DNA from: Coccinella septempunctata
Taxonomy: Eukaryota; Arthropoda; Insecta; Coleoptera; Coccinellidae
DNA: 64,000 nucleotides
NCBI RefSeq assembly: GCF_907165205.1
Contig: NC_058191.1
Span: 32,816,064 to 32,880,063, forward strand
Reading direction: 5' to 3'
Shown: positions 11,225 through 23,261 of the stretch, in pieces
Position numbering within the stretch: position 1 is the stretch's first letter
Layout: every line of letters starts with the position of its first letter
Position numbers and translations under genes: made by a program
Notes under the pieces: model-generated
The model's database searches: none
What the model was told of the DNA's origin: nothing
The model's input: only the letters and a program-made list of their open reading frames with translations

Positions 11225-11847
11225 TATATTTTTCGGCCGAAGATATTACCGAGCACAACATCCCCAGAATACAGACGGATCCAAAAACAATTGGGTTTCA
11301 ACTTTTCCTCAAGTTCACACCCAACAAAATACGCATAAACATTGGTTACAGAAAGTAATGCTTCTTAGCAAACTTGGTGATAACTTCGAAGTTTATGATT
11401 TTCACATTTATATTCTTCAACACAATGAAAATGAATTTTTCAGTCACTCCATCTGCCTCCGTTTCTTCCACGGATCCCTGTTCCGATTGAAGCGGAATAA
11501 GTGGAAAAGAATAATTGAAATATTATATGCGAAAAACGAAACCACTCTCGAAAGAAATCGAAAAACTTTTCACCAGCTCTCAGCGAACCCATAACTCACG
11601 GCGAAACAAACACTTTTAAGTGGGAGGAGGCATGTTTCACGGTGAACGCGAGTAGATTATAAATTAAAACCTCATTCAATCCGTCATCTTCTTTCCAGGA
11701 GGCCTACAACTGAAGACGGTATCAGTGGATTCGTTTTCCGATTCGAATGAACACGGAATTATACCTCCTTCTTCCTAGTGGGAAGTCCGGCGGATCAAAG
11801 CAATAATTCAATTTATAATGGAAATAGATTCTCCTCATTGGTGTATT

Positions 11848-11885
11848 CAGAACAAAAACCTAGTTATTCCTAGGTTTTTGTTCTG
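11848..11885. repeat. Perfect 16-bp hairpin
   Basis: The sequence cagaacaaaaacctag (11848-11863) is followed by a 6-base spacer and its exact reverse complement (11870-11885). It lies between the Tc1 element and a LINE fragment. Its function is unknown. Confidence 0.85.
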
Positions 11886-11934
11886 CCGTAAATAATAATT
11901 GAAAAAAGTTTTTTTGGTGGCATGGAAAAAAATT

Positions 11935-13462
11935 TTTTCAACATACCAAAAAACTTCTCAAAGAACCTAAATCTTGCAAATTTCAACAATTACAGGGGCA
12001 TATTGTTGCTCAGAGTGGCCTCTAAAATTCTCTCGAAGATTATGGCTAATCGTCTAATTCAACTCTTAAAACCAATCGATGTACCGTGGATCTAATTTTT
12101 ACACTGCGGCAACTGCAAGAGAAGGCCCGTGAACAACAATCAAGGATCTATACAGCCTACATCGATTTAAGTAGGGCCTTCGACTCGGTGAATCGGAGAG
12201 CGCTATGGAAAATCATGGGACGCCTTGAAGTACCCGAAAAATTCTAAGCAGTGTATAAAAGCCTCCATACCAACAACACTGCTAGAATACACCATAATGA
12301 CTCTGCAAGCGACCATTTCTTAACCAACTCTGGAACAAAAGAAGGCTGCGTGTTAGCGCCTTTACTGTTCAATATAATTGCTGACATGAGTATGCCTGTA
12401 AGAGGTGTTGGATTAATATTAAGATTTGATGGAGGTCTGTTCAACCTGAAACGCCTCAGAGCAAAAACCCGTACAAAGTTTATCAGAGAATTTCAATATG
12501 CAGAAGACTGAGCACTTATCGCTAGCAGCTCAGAGGATCTACAAATAATGTTGGACACCTATAAACATATATACGAATCTTTAGGAAATATTGGCAAAAC
12601 CAAAATCCTGGCGAATCTGCCAGAAAGCCTTCAAACAGATTAGCCTGGAGGATAAAACTCTAGAACAGGTCGAGCAGTTCAAATACTTGTGAAGCTTCAT
12701 AAATACTAGGGCTAACCTGGACAAGAAAATACACAACCGTATCAATTCGGCATCATGGGCGTTCGGGAAGCTGAAGGCCAGAGTGTTTCAAAATCACTAC
12801 CTCAATCTGAAGACCAAGACAGCTCTTTACAAAGCAGCGGTCCTCCCAACGCTTCTTTACGAAAGCGAAAGCTGGACGCACTACAGGCGACATATTAAAC
12901 AGCTTGTAACGTAAAAACGTCAACTTAGATAAATAATGCACAACAGATGGTTCCAAAAAGTTTCCAATGCAGAAGTCTTGCAGCGCGTGAGTTGTATAAA
13001 AATTGAGACTCGAGTAATGAGGGCCTGACTCAGATGGAGCGGCCACATTCTGAGGATGCAAGACACAAGACTCGCCAAAATAGCTCTGTATGGCGAATTC
13101 ACAGAGGGAGCTCGGAAACCAGGAGGCCAGTATAAGCGGTTTAGGGATATACTGCATCAATCCCTAAAATCAGTTGATGCCAATCATAACTGGGAAAAAC
13201 TAGGGTTAAACAGACTTTGGTCCACAGTTATAATGGAGACTCGGGAAGAATACAGCGGCGGCCAGATCTGATTGGTGACTGACCATGCCCAGAGTGTGGA
13301 AGGTTCTGTAGGTCATGGTTGAGTCCCTTCAGTCACAGGGGGGCACACAGTCGCAAGTAGCCCTAAGAAATTATAAGTTTGATCGCACCGATAGTTTTGT
13401 TTTTGAATCTTTTTGTAGATTCATTCTAGGTAACGAGATACAGCAATTAATGAATAAGTGAA
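11935..13462 (+). pseudogene. Non-LTR retrotransposon (LINE) reverse transcriptase remnant, copy 1
   Basis: A decayed ORF2 with the RT and C-terminal region spread over several frames. Recognisable blocks in order are NYRGILLLRVASKIL (about 11980), a DLIFTLRQLQEKAREQQ segment (about 12090), IDLSRAFDSVN (about 12165), a KEGCVLAPLLF block (about 12340), an altered YADD read as YAED followed by a stop (about 12500), SESWTHYRRHIK (about 12870), and a C-terminal LRWSGHILRMQDTRL stretch (about 13030) ending in KPGGQYKRF. The 3' end has a short run of ATGAATAAGTGA-like repeats, and the same 3' end recurs at 58120-58215 with a clearer TGAA tail. The clade is not certain; an RTE-like or related LINE is possible. 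Multiple stops and frameshifts rule out function. Confidence 0.85.
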
Positions 13463-14893
13463 TTCGTACACCTCTTTGCTAACTTCAGCTTTCATATTAA
13501 GTTAAATTTGAATAAATTGAGGAGTAAATTTATTGAATCTTCTCTCAAAGATTCCTTCGAAACCAAGGAATGCTGAGTGTACTCAGAATTCCAAAGTATG
13601 CTCATTGATGTGGATATGGTAGTTTGAGATGTAGATCATATTTTTGCTGGGTAAGGGAAAGGGCTCCTAAATAATAAATGTTTGATGGTTGGCCGGCACG
13701 TTTAGAATCATCCGGCAACAGACGAGCACGTCTTGTTTTCCAAAGTTCAGTCTGTACGAAACTCCCGTATTAATCAATTCCGAAAGTAAACACATAAAAA
13801 CTTCAATTTCATGGACAGGGGATCATCTTATGTAGTCCTTCCTTCTATACTGCAATATGTACGGGTAATTTAGCTACGAAGTACGAAACTTCTCGCTATC
13901 CTCTAGCAGGTAATTCTGTTGCAGTGAAAAACAATGGAATCTGGATGAAAATTTACGGTATAAACAAAATCGTCTCTTCCTCCCCATAAAACTTTTTCGA
14001 TGAGTTTTTCTTCGATAAATGTTCGAATTGTTGATTTGAAATATTCAGTACAGCTCAACATAATCTGAATTCATTCCATTTCAATAGATGGAATTTTATC
14101 ACCGAAAAGCTACACGCCTTCAAAAAGTCAATTCATCAGTTCAGTGAATTTAATGAAATCTACCGAAATTAGAGGGATAATAAAATAGGTGAATTAAACT
14201 GCAATTTGCAGTACCCATGGGGTCACCACAAATCTGTTGCGTGATTGGGTTTAATCAAAATAACAACTTTCGCTCATTCGATTATTGAAAGTTGATATCG
14301 AATGCAGCATTTCTTTTGCCTGTTGGAGTTTTATGTTATGGCACAGCATTATGTCAACAATAAGTTTCAAGGTTGGGATTTTGTATGGAAATCGCGTGTC
14401 ATACCATTTTTGTAGATTATTCGTGAAACTTCGTTTATTTCAGAATGATCAAATTCCCTTCCACTATTTGAGATTGAAATGAAAGCGCAAATTAATATTC
14501 CCAGAAGCCAGTTATGAAGATTTCAATTCTCAAGGTGAACAAAAATTCGTTAAATATGCCTTTGAATTGACAAATGATCTGAATACATATTTGAGAACGT
14601 TCGTAGAGGCGATGATTTTCAATACAGAAATCGCAAAGATAAGACGTGGCTTATTTTCTGAAGGACCAAATCTGAGCAATAGTGTGTGTTCAAATATGTA
14701 ATTTGAACGCATGGTATCTGCGTGGGAGAGGTTAGAAAAATAAGACTAGTGGTTGTCAGTTTGAAAATGTACCACCCTATATATCTCGGACTCCATGCAA
14801 AATCAGAAAAAATACAAGAAGTTAAACATTGGTTCGTAAGGAACATTTTTTTGAAAGAAATTCGATTGTCTTTTCAAAAATGCCGTATACTTA
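13463..14893. other. Region without recognisable genes
   Basis: Several short open frames occur on both strands, none with a recognisable motif. No repeat structure was noticed. Confidence 0.45.
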
Positions 14894-15082
14894 AGCTTTT
14901 TGTTGATACATCCTAGAAATGAAAGAAAAATAGCAGAATAGTTTCAACAGCAAGAGTCCCAATGAAGCATAAAAATAATTAAAAATTTCTCATTAATTAT
15001 AATGAATATATTGAAGATCTATTAAGATCTTCAAAATGTTGCCTATTATTTTGTTGACAGGAATACAGGGTGAGTCTTTGAC
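14894..15082. repeat. 189-bp duplication flanking a LINE fragment, left copy
   Basis: This segment is repeated in direct orientation at 15458-15648 with only a handful of substitutions. It includes a 22-bp stretch at about 15014-15035 with the palindrome gaagatctattaagatcttc and ends 17 bases into a family-A MITE terminus (cagggtgagtctttgac). Confidence 0.9.
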
Positions 15083-15457
15083 AGAAAGCTGTTTACAAAG
15101 TATTGGTCTTCCCAAGTGAAAGTTTGACGCACTACAGGCGACATATTAAACAGATTGAACAAACGCAACAACGTCATTTTAGATAAATAATGCATAACAG
15201 ATGGTTCCAAACAGTTTCAAATGCAAAAGTCTTGCAGCGCGTGAGTTGTATAACAAATGAGATTCAAGTAACGAGGGCTCGACTCAGATGGAGCGGCCAC
15301 ATCCTGAGGATGCAAGACACAAGACTCCCCAAAATAGCTCTGTATGGTGAATTCACAGAGAGAGCTCGAAAACCAGGAGGCCAGTATAAGCGGTTTAAGG
15401 ATATACTGCATCAATCCCTAAAATCAGTTAATGCCAATCATAACTGGGAACAACTAT
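15083..15457 (+). pseudogene. LINE fragment, copy 2 (internal piece)
   Basis: This piece matches the C-terminal part of copy 1, from the region equivalent to about 12825 to about 13200, with a short internal deletion near its start. It includes the blocks around VLQRVSC, LRWSGHILRMQDTRL and KPGGQYKRF. Both LINE ends are missing, so this is not a normal 5'-truncated insertion. It is embedded between the two copies of a 189-bp duplication. Confidence 0.85.
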
Positions 15458-15648
15458 AGCTTTTTTTGTTGATGCATCCTAGAAATGAAAGAAAAATAGC
15501 AGAATAGTTACAAAAGCAATAGTCCTAATGAAGCATAAAAATAATTAAAAATTTCTCATTAATTATAATGAATATATTGAAGATCTATTAAGATCTTCAA
15601 AATGTTGCCTATTATTTTGTTGACAGGAATACAGGGTGAGTCTTTGAC
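15458..15648. repeat. 189-bp duplication flanking a LINE fragment, right copy
   Basis: Direct repeat of 14894-15082. Unlike the left copy it runs on into the complete family-A MITE at 15632-16489, so this side carries the original junction. Confidence 0.9.
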
Positions 15649-16489
15649 GCGTACAAATATTTCAACAGTAGACTCTAGAGGTCTGTTTGAAAGATACAGG
15701 CTGTTATAGTATACGGAGTAAATCCACACACTGGTTTTATTCTATTGTTTATACTATATACTTACGCTATACACTGATGGAGAAATATATCAACTTTATA
15801 CAGGCTGTTATTTTTTTTCAATCTCACAAACGGATTTTTAGAATGAAATGAAGTTAGGAATATAGTTTTTCATTTATTTGATGAATCTTTTTCGAACACA
15901 AGATATCACCTACGTCTTCCAGTTTACTCATTATGACCATAAAAATACGCAGAATTCAAAGAACCCGAACTCTTGAAAGTAAGTTGGACGCTACCCAATG
16001 AATATTTGACTATTTTGTAAAATATTATTATTAAATGTCTTTATTGCCTATGCAATTGGCCATCGACCAGCGGTCCTTCAGCCTGTATTTTACAATTTTG
16101 GGTACATTTAATTCAATTTAATATTACTGATATTACTGATTTTGTAAAATAAATGTATGTATTCTTCATATTTTCTCTGGTAATACACCGTTTTTGAGTG
16201 ATTTGAATTTCAAAAATTAAAAAGTATCTGTGAAATTTGAAAAATTGGATACTTTGGCAGAATGCAACTCTATAAAAAATCCACAGATGTATGGGGTCAT
16301 AGATTTAGCTTGTTATTCTGAAGACAATTCTGTTTCTCCAGGGGTGGCATGGCTCATAATGAAAAATTAAAATGGCTTATATTTTTATCACAGCCAATCG
16401 GAAAGAATGGAATAGGAACATAGGAAGAGTGTTTCTTTTGACCTCAAGAATCTACTGTTAAAATATTTGTACGAGTCAAAGACTCACTG
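15632..16489. mobile_element. TIR element family A (MITE), complete, with a nested LINE tail
   Basis: The ends are inverted: cagggtgagtctttgac on the left, and a right end that is its reverse complement with one or two changes. TA flanks both sides (15630-15631, 16490-16491). The interior aligns with 49264-49920 over most of its length. The extra length is a 115-bp retroposed insert at 16024-16138. No coding capacity. Confidence 0.85.
16024..16138 (-). mobile_element. 5'-truncated LINE 3' end inserted in the MITE
   Basis: A perfect 12-bp target duplication, attttgtaaaat, lies at 16012-16023 and 16139-16150. Read on the minus strand the insert ends with an AATAAAG signal and an AATAAT-type tail, as expected for target-primed reverse transcription. 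The insert is absent from the MITE copy at 49264-49920. Confidence 0.8.
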
Positions 16490-16593
16490 TATAAACAATT
16501 TTTAAATTCGGTCCTTATGTAAATATTTGGAAAACTTCAACGCCGCGCTGTGCATATTCTTACTTTCAATATTTTTGCATCCCCAAGCTTTGT

Positions 16594-17118
16594 TTAATGA
16601 AAAACCGTTTTTGAATATCCCAATGCAGAGAAAATCAATGTGGCTCTGCTACCAATCCATTTTTCTTGGAAATGATTTGTGTCAAATTGAACGATGAATA
16701 GAAAAGGTCCTACAAAAAAACCTTGACGAACACCCATTGGTAAAACTGTTCTCGTGGATATATTTTCCCCCCAGTTTGTTGTAATAATCCTTATTGTGAA
16801 CTCGTGCAATATAATCGAATATATTCTGCATGGGCAACATTTCAGATTAATATCAGACCATGAAGACTCCATAAATCCAAATTTATGAATACCCTTCAGA
16901 TCGGTACAATGATAGCTATAGAGAAACAAACAAACCCTCAATCCTACGGAATGGAAATGAAGAGAAGCCTGAACTCGGATGAAAATAACAGCGAGAAAAA
17001 TAATTTCCATATCTGCGGAATTATTGAAATTAATTTCTTTCAATTCTTCGTCTACGACGAAGCACTCTAGGTGGATGGGCACAGTTTGCAATCTGAGCGT
17101 CTGAATGGGGCGGAACAA
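16594..17118 (-). pseudogene. Possible reverse-transcriptase remnant
   Basis: A 174-codon open frame whose C-terminal third holds LPMGVRQGFFVGPFLF. This resembles the GVxQGxxxGPxLF block of non-LTR reverse transcriptases. No other RT motif is convincing in the frame or beside it, so this could be chance. Function is very unlikely. Confidence 0.3.
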
Positions 17119-17700
17119 AAGGCTACATCGCCCGGAAAATGATAGCAGTGTAGGCGAGGCAACGTGCAGGGAGCTCGCTGATGATTACACAAATTCAATA
17201 GGAGCAAACCGTTCATATCACACTTCACTTTGGCTCTCGCCCGACCCCATCAGCCAGTAGTTAGAGATCCGGGGATAATGAGTTCCATTTCAGATGCGGA
17301 TACCATATTGTGATATTTAATAATTCTGTCAGTGACTCTAAGAGGCCGTATTGCAGCAGTAAATACTTCGGATTCATTCGGGTTTGAAGCTGCGTATCTG
17401 GATCTGTGATTTGCTGAATGAAAATTCGGCGCATTTGATTGGAATAGAATGTGTGATATATGGGAACATTTATTCGTTTTCCCTTTACACAATCTGGATG
17501 TTCGAAATAACAAGTACCGGGATTGGTTGCAAAATACCGGATAAATCAATCAGTTAATTCTGCAGACACTGATTCCAATGAAAATGAAATGTTTAACTAA
17601 TATTTGGGAGCAATTTGTTTAGAAGCTTGCTCATTATTCTAGTTTTTTAAATAAATAATTTTCCTATTCTTCTAAATAGAGAGTTATCTTTGCGTCATTA

Positions 17701-18464
17701 GAGTCAGTCGGGGTAACTGAGCGCAGAGGGTAAGTGTGCGCAGTGCGTATATCTCGACTGTGCCATGTGTGAAATAGGGGTTCATTTGGGTGAAGCAAGG
17801 GCGCAGAATCGCCAAATTAGTTTTTCATAGGAGTGCGCCGTGCGACGTTTCGTTAACTTTTTATTAGCAATCAATCAGTGTCCGACAGTGTTAAACAATA
17901 TTTTATTCGATCATGTGCATATTAATCTAACTATATAATAAAAAATTTTAGGTTCTCTTAGCTGCTCAACTCTATAAGAACGTCAATTCAAATTTTGGCT
18001 TACTGGGGAAAGTGTTCGCGGTTAAGTGTGCGCATAGATTCATTATATGGGCATTAGTTCAGTGAGGAATAAATTATGACATTGTTGATTTTCTTGGTTA
18101 AGACTCGATCAATATCGTCCAATAATGCAGTTCTTCTGAAAGGCGCTTCTGCATTGACAATAAACGGCATTTGTCTAATATTGTAACATTTGGATGACAT
18201 TATTTTGTAAGTTGTTTTGATTGTGTGGTTCACGAAGCACTGCATTCACTTACCCCGTGAGGGTGAGCACACTTACCCGGAATACGGGGCATGTGAACGC
18301 ACTCCGCCTTTCACTATTAAATATTTTATTTGTTTGTTTTTTGATGTTTTTTTATAGATTAGAAAATTCTCCATCTTATAAATATGTATATTTTCCTAGC
18401 TGCAACATTTGAAACAGGGTTCGGCTTGAAAGGCAGAAGTGCGCACAGTTGCCCCGAATGACTC
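17701..18464. mobile_element. TA-flanked MITE with 25-bp TIRs
   Basis: Left end gagtcagtcggggtaactg; the right end is the inverted gagtcattcggggcaactg. Homology continues into a GCGCA block, about 25 bp in all. TA flanks the 764-bp element (17699-17700, 18465-18466). The interior repeats the 'taccccg' and 'gtgcgca' words. A pogo- or Tc1-type non-autonomous element is likely. No transposase seen. Confidence 0.85.
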
Positions 18465-18729
18465 TACATAAACCCCGTTTTCGACGCATAACCGCGATAC
18501 AGAGTGTTCAACGTCATCTTTGAGCAAAATTTTCTATTTATATTCCACAGGTAAGGGTAACTACTCAAATCCGAGTGTTCGACTCTCAACAAAATTTCAT
18601 TGAAAATTTTTTGGGATAAACTTATATTACCATATGAAATATTCCGATAGCTCAATTTAAAAATTTTGGGTCAGAAAATCCAACCATTTTTTTTTTCATT
18701 TTGTTAGTGGTCCCAAACGAGACATTTTA

Positions 18730-18929
18730 ACGGCTGCAGTGAAGAAATGTTTATTCCGAAAATCAATCCATCCGAAATATAACGTTTATGAAATATAACT
18801 GAAGATTATATTTTTTATGGGTCTTCAACATCCTGTGAATTTTCAACCGAGCTGATTTGAAAAAAAATGGGATATTAAAAAGTGTATTTCTCATGTTGAA
18901 ATACATCTACAAGTCAAAAACTTACCCTG
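18730..18929. mobile_element. Family-A MITE, partial right half
   Basis: The segment ends with a diverged inverted terminus (gtcaaaaacttaccctg). The preceding 90 bases match the right halves of the other family-A copies, including a 'gagctgatttgaaaaaaaatgg' stretch. The left half is missing or unrecognisable. Confidence 0.6.
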
Positions 18930-21900
18930 TTTATAACTACTCGCCAGGAGGACCTAGGTCGTTAGCTCTTTGAAACATTGCTTCAATAAATATTTTTACT
19001 ATCTACTAATATAACTACTTCGAGTATTCAAAACCAGGGAAATCTTTTTCTTTCAGCTCTGAATTATTCCGAAGAATATCCACTACATGGTATTTTTGGC
19101 TTGGAATGCTGAGTTTCAAGAAATTTCGCATAATTTCACGTCGAAGGTTTTAGGATTGAATTGATCTGTGTCATCAGCAAACATACTATGACAAATTTTG
19201 AAGATAATAGGTATGAAAATAATGCGCAAATAGGTAATTTTGTTATTCTTCTATACAACGATAGAAATATTTCTTTCAACCTGTGAAAGAACTTTTTTGA
19301 ATACAGTTGTAGTATAAATGATACATTTTCATTGACACTTTCCATTGTAACACAAACCAGAGGCGTGATAATTCAAGAAAAAAGAACTAAGACACTTTAA
19401 AGGGAAGTAGTACATACGATTCGGAATCAAGACGATCGACACTGCTTGCATCACGGATGCTAACCCAAATACGGAAATGTGTCACATTATTGAGCAACAG
19501 CCTGAATTACGAACTCATACAGTTGAAAAATAGAAATAACCATGCAAGTGGTTATATTGAGAATATTGAATAATTTTCAGTTATTCCTGAATTTTAGCGT
19601 AATTTTGGTATATATCAGTATAAAAATTTCTGCAATATTTAAAGAATTGAATCGTCGATGTCACCCCGCCGCTATTTTTATCGAAATATGTTGAAAAACC
19701 GTCGAAAAATGATTGTGAAAACAAGTTTTATAGAGACTGAAGTTCAACTCTTTTTTTCTCATGGAAAACCAACTGAACTGAAAAAAAAAAGAGACGGGGT
19801 AACATCAAGACGTTCTTTAACTTCAATTCAAAAAAAATCAAGGCTTCACGTACAAAATTGAAAGCGTAAATTGAGAACTAGGGAATGCTGCTTTTGAATG
19901 GAGATTCTCGAGGTATTACTTCCCCTTAAACAGACATTTATGAGGATGTTCAATTCTAAATTGCTTGTAGCTACGAATTAATCCGATATCTTACTGAAAT
20001 ATTTTCTTCACTTGGAACGGGTAGGTGTGAAATGTCAAAGCAATAATTCGATCAATCAAAAATAAAGTCCCTCTAATCGTATCATTCCTCAGATTATTTA
20101 TCAACTAAGAGTATATTTATATGTATTTCACAGGTCCAACCTATAGAGGGAAAATCTGCGTTGCTGTCCAGTATGAGATGATGATGAATTCACATATGCA
20201 GGTCCAAAAATCTACAAACTGATTATTTCAATTATAAGAAGAACAGGTGAGTCTGGAGAATTTTCTTTCGTCGTCAGTCACGAAGTATTAGACAAACTTG
20301 TCACGTTTGACCAATGAAGCAACCTTCACAGTCCAAACAAAGAATTTGTAGATTTTCACTACACTACGCTGTTCCAAAGATAGTTGTTATTCAAATTTTC
20401 AAGTTCAAAAAATGAAAAAATTAAATTACTTGCTACCTTGGTCAAACGAAAATATTCATCACACTTAAAAAAAAACACGAAAATGATAGAAAAAATAAAT
20501 TAATAAAATCTTATTCAACTGCTTTTATGAAACAGTGCGTCAACTTTGGTAACAGTTTTAATTTTAGAAATTTCGAAATTTATATGCACGAAGCTTTTAA
20601 ATAAAGCGAAACTTCGGCGAAAACAAGACTGATTCTCAAAGAAAACTTATTTCGCGTTCTCATCAATATAGGATGGTTAATCATAATCTTATAATTGATT
20701 ATTTTTTCCTTGAGAAGTGGAACGTATTGAATTTCTTTTCCACATGACGAGAGAAAACTTCGGTGCACTTTCTTCACATGGAAATATTCGAAAAAAATTT
20801 TTGTATAAAGAAATGGGACTCCGTGCATGTGATAAAGGTAAAAATTTTCTTTAAATATGTGAAACGAGTTCTGTAAAATCGTTTGTGGAAAAATGGTTTA
20901 TTTGATCCGAGAAACCCTCTTTCAGGTACGGCTAAGCGTCACGTTGCTGGAGACATATCTGAAAGATGAATTCGAGATGAAGAAGCTCGGAATCAAGTCA
21001 AGCAACGATTTTGCGGCTACCTTATTCCTCTTTCAATATGACACAGTCTGTGAAGAACATCACGAACATTCTTCTCGCATACACTACTTCAATTGAAAAT
21101 TAGAATCCTGGCTGAGTCCTTATGCGAAATATATCACAGATAAGCATCTAACTACCACCATTTCAAGGGTCGGAGACGCCTAAAGGTATACAGGGTGATT
21201 CACCGCTGTGGCCTATTGGACGTTTATAGAAAACAAATTGAATTTTTGTACTGAAAATTTGATTCATATGAAAAAATGGTGAAAACAGTAGATTTTTCGA
21301 ATATTTGTGCTGTATAGGTTTTTGTAATCTAACAAAAATTGAAGCTATTTATCCTGTTATTCTGTAGCATTATAACAGTGTTTGCTGTTTAGACCGGAAA
21401 TGCTTATAAATGAATCATGGAGTTGGACAATTCGAATTCATCAAACACAATAAGTATTTCTCTTAGAATATAGAATAACTGGAAGGAGCATATTGCTCAT
21501 TTCAATTTGACCGGAATAGAGGAGAAATATGGCCGACTTATATCTCCGTTTCAACAGTGGCGTAGGACGATGAAGTTTCCAAAAAACTAACTTCAATAGT
21601 CAGTTGATTCTGATTGACCAAAAAAATAAGAAAAGCACTGACGTAAAGTCAAAAGCTTTTTTACGCTCGTTCAAATTGATAATCAAAGCGGAAATTTACC
21701 CCGCTTAACACTGCTTGGCTATATACTTAATGGTATTATTATAAGGTCTATGACTTAACATCACCTACGCCCATGGAGTGTTATTGTCATGGGATAACCT
21801 TGTTATGTCATGAAATTCAGAAACTCATAATTAATACCTGATATTCAGCTTAAAAAATCACCTACCTTTGAAGTGTAACACTGGAATTTTCATTTTTTAA

Positions 21901-22374
21901 TGTTGAGCAATAGCCACAACCGGCAAAAGTAACCATGTTTTCCGATTTTGTAATATGATGTAGGAATACTAAAAAGGACTATAACTCTGACTTCACTAGA
22001 TCACAAGTATTCACGATAAAATATCCCAAACCCTTTTTTCCAGCAAATTTCAAGAATCTAAATTACCAAAATTAAGTTAAAAAAATCACTTTGTTCATTT
22101 GACTTCCAAGTCTGCCACTTTTCAAATAAAAACTAAGACCAATATGGCCGTTTTCGTCGCACAATTCCCGTCACATTCGAAAAAACACCTTCCTGTTATT
22201 CTATGTTCTATGGTATTTCTCAATTCACAACCTAGACCTAGAGAGGTTACCTGAATAAAACCTATGCTTAAAATGAAAATTGCAGTTATCTGGAAAAAAC
22301 TATAAATAATGTTTATCTTCAAAGATAATCTTGATTAACTTTCAATCTTGTTTAGGCGTCTTTTGTTGACTATA
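18930..22374. other. Region without recognisable genes
   Basis: No coding motif seen. A lone MITE-like terminus, tacagggtgattcaccgc, occurs at 21189-21206 without a matching inverted partner in the window. Confidence 0.45.
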
Positions 22375-23005
22375 CAAGGTGGGCAAAATTCTTTGTCACC
22401 TGAGGGGATCTCGAGAACTATGAAAGCTACAAGAAAACGGATGACATATTTCTCTTTCAGCTCTTTTTCAGAGGAACAAAGAATGGTGAGAACCATAGCC
22501 TCCTACGATTCCTCGTTTTTGAGTTATCAGCAAAAAATGAGATTTTTGCGATTTCGAAACGTTCTCTTAACTTTTTTGTCTTCAAAGAAACAGATCTGAA
22601 ACTTGAACCTTCCAAAGCAGTTTTATACGTAGAATCTACCGACAAAAGATTTTTTTCCGATTCAAAAATAACAAATTCAATAAAATCTCGCAGTTTAAGA
22701 AACGAAAAGTCGCCTAATGATTCGAAAGGAAAAAATATTTCGAGCTCGTCAGTGGACTTTACTTAAAAAAAGTCCCTGTTGAGTGTTTAAGTTTCAGATC
22801 TGTAACTTCAAAGACAAAAAGTTATGAAAACTTTTCGAAATCGTCAAAATCTAATTTTTTGCGAATAACTCGAAAGCGAAGAATCGTAGGAGGCTACGGT
22901 TTTCATCATTCTTTGTTTCTCTAAAAAAGAGCTTGGAATTGTTTAATCCGCTTGTTTCTAGCTCTTATGGTTTTCGAAATCCCTACAGTGGACAACGAAT
23001 TAAAG
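22375..23005. repeat. Foldback repeat with arms of about 230-250 bp
   Basis: The left arm (about 22375-22605) and right arm (about 22755-23005) are diverged reverse complements. Shared blocks include gcctcctacgattc and 'acagatctgaaactt'. The centre is about 150 bp. It starts next to tatacaaggtg, the kind of end seen on insect TIR elements. Non-coding. Confidence 0.8.
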
Positions 23006-23261
23006 AGTCACTTTCCTTCCCGCATTTGTATGAAAAAGTGAATTTTTCTACAGCTCTTGGCGAAAAATGACACAATAAAAACGGAAATAAGTAAAGAAAC
23101 TGAAAGTGGTGGACAAAATAATGTTCTCGACTCAAACGTAAAGTGACACTTTCCGCACTTGTAAGGAAAATAGCTATTTTACGAATATCAAAGGGACTTT
23201 AGTGCGCCATATTGAATATAAATAAAAAACTTGTAATGAGGATAAATTCAGATACATACTA

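Noticed and set aside
11172..11594. 140-codon plus-strand frame
   Set aside because: It overlaps the right TIR of the Tc1 element and has no recognisable domain.
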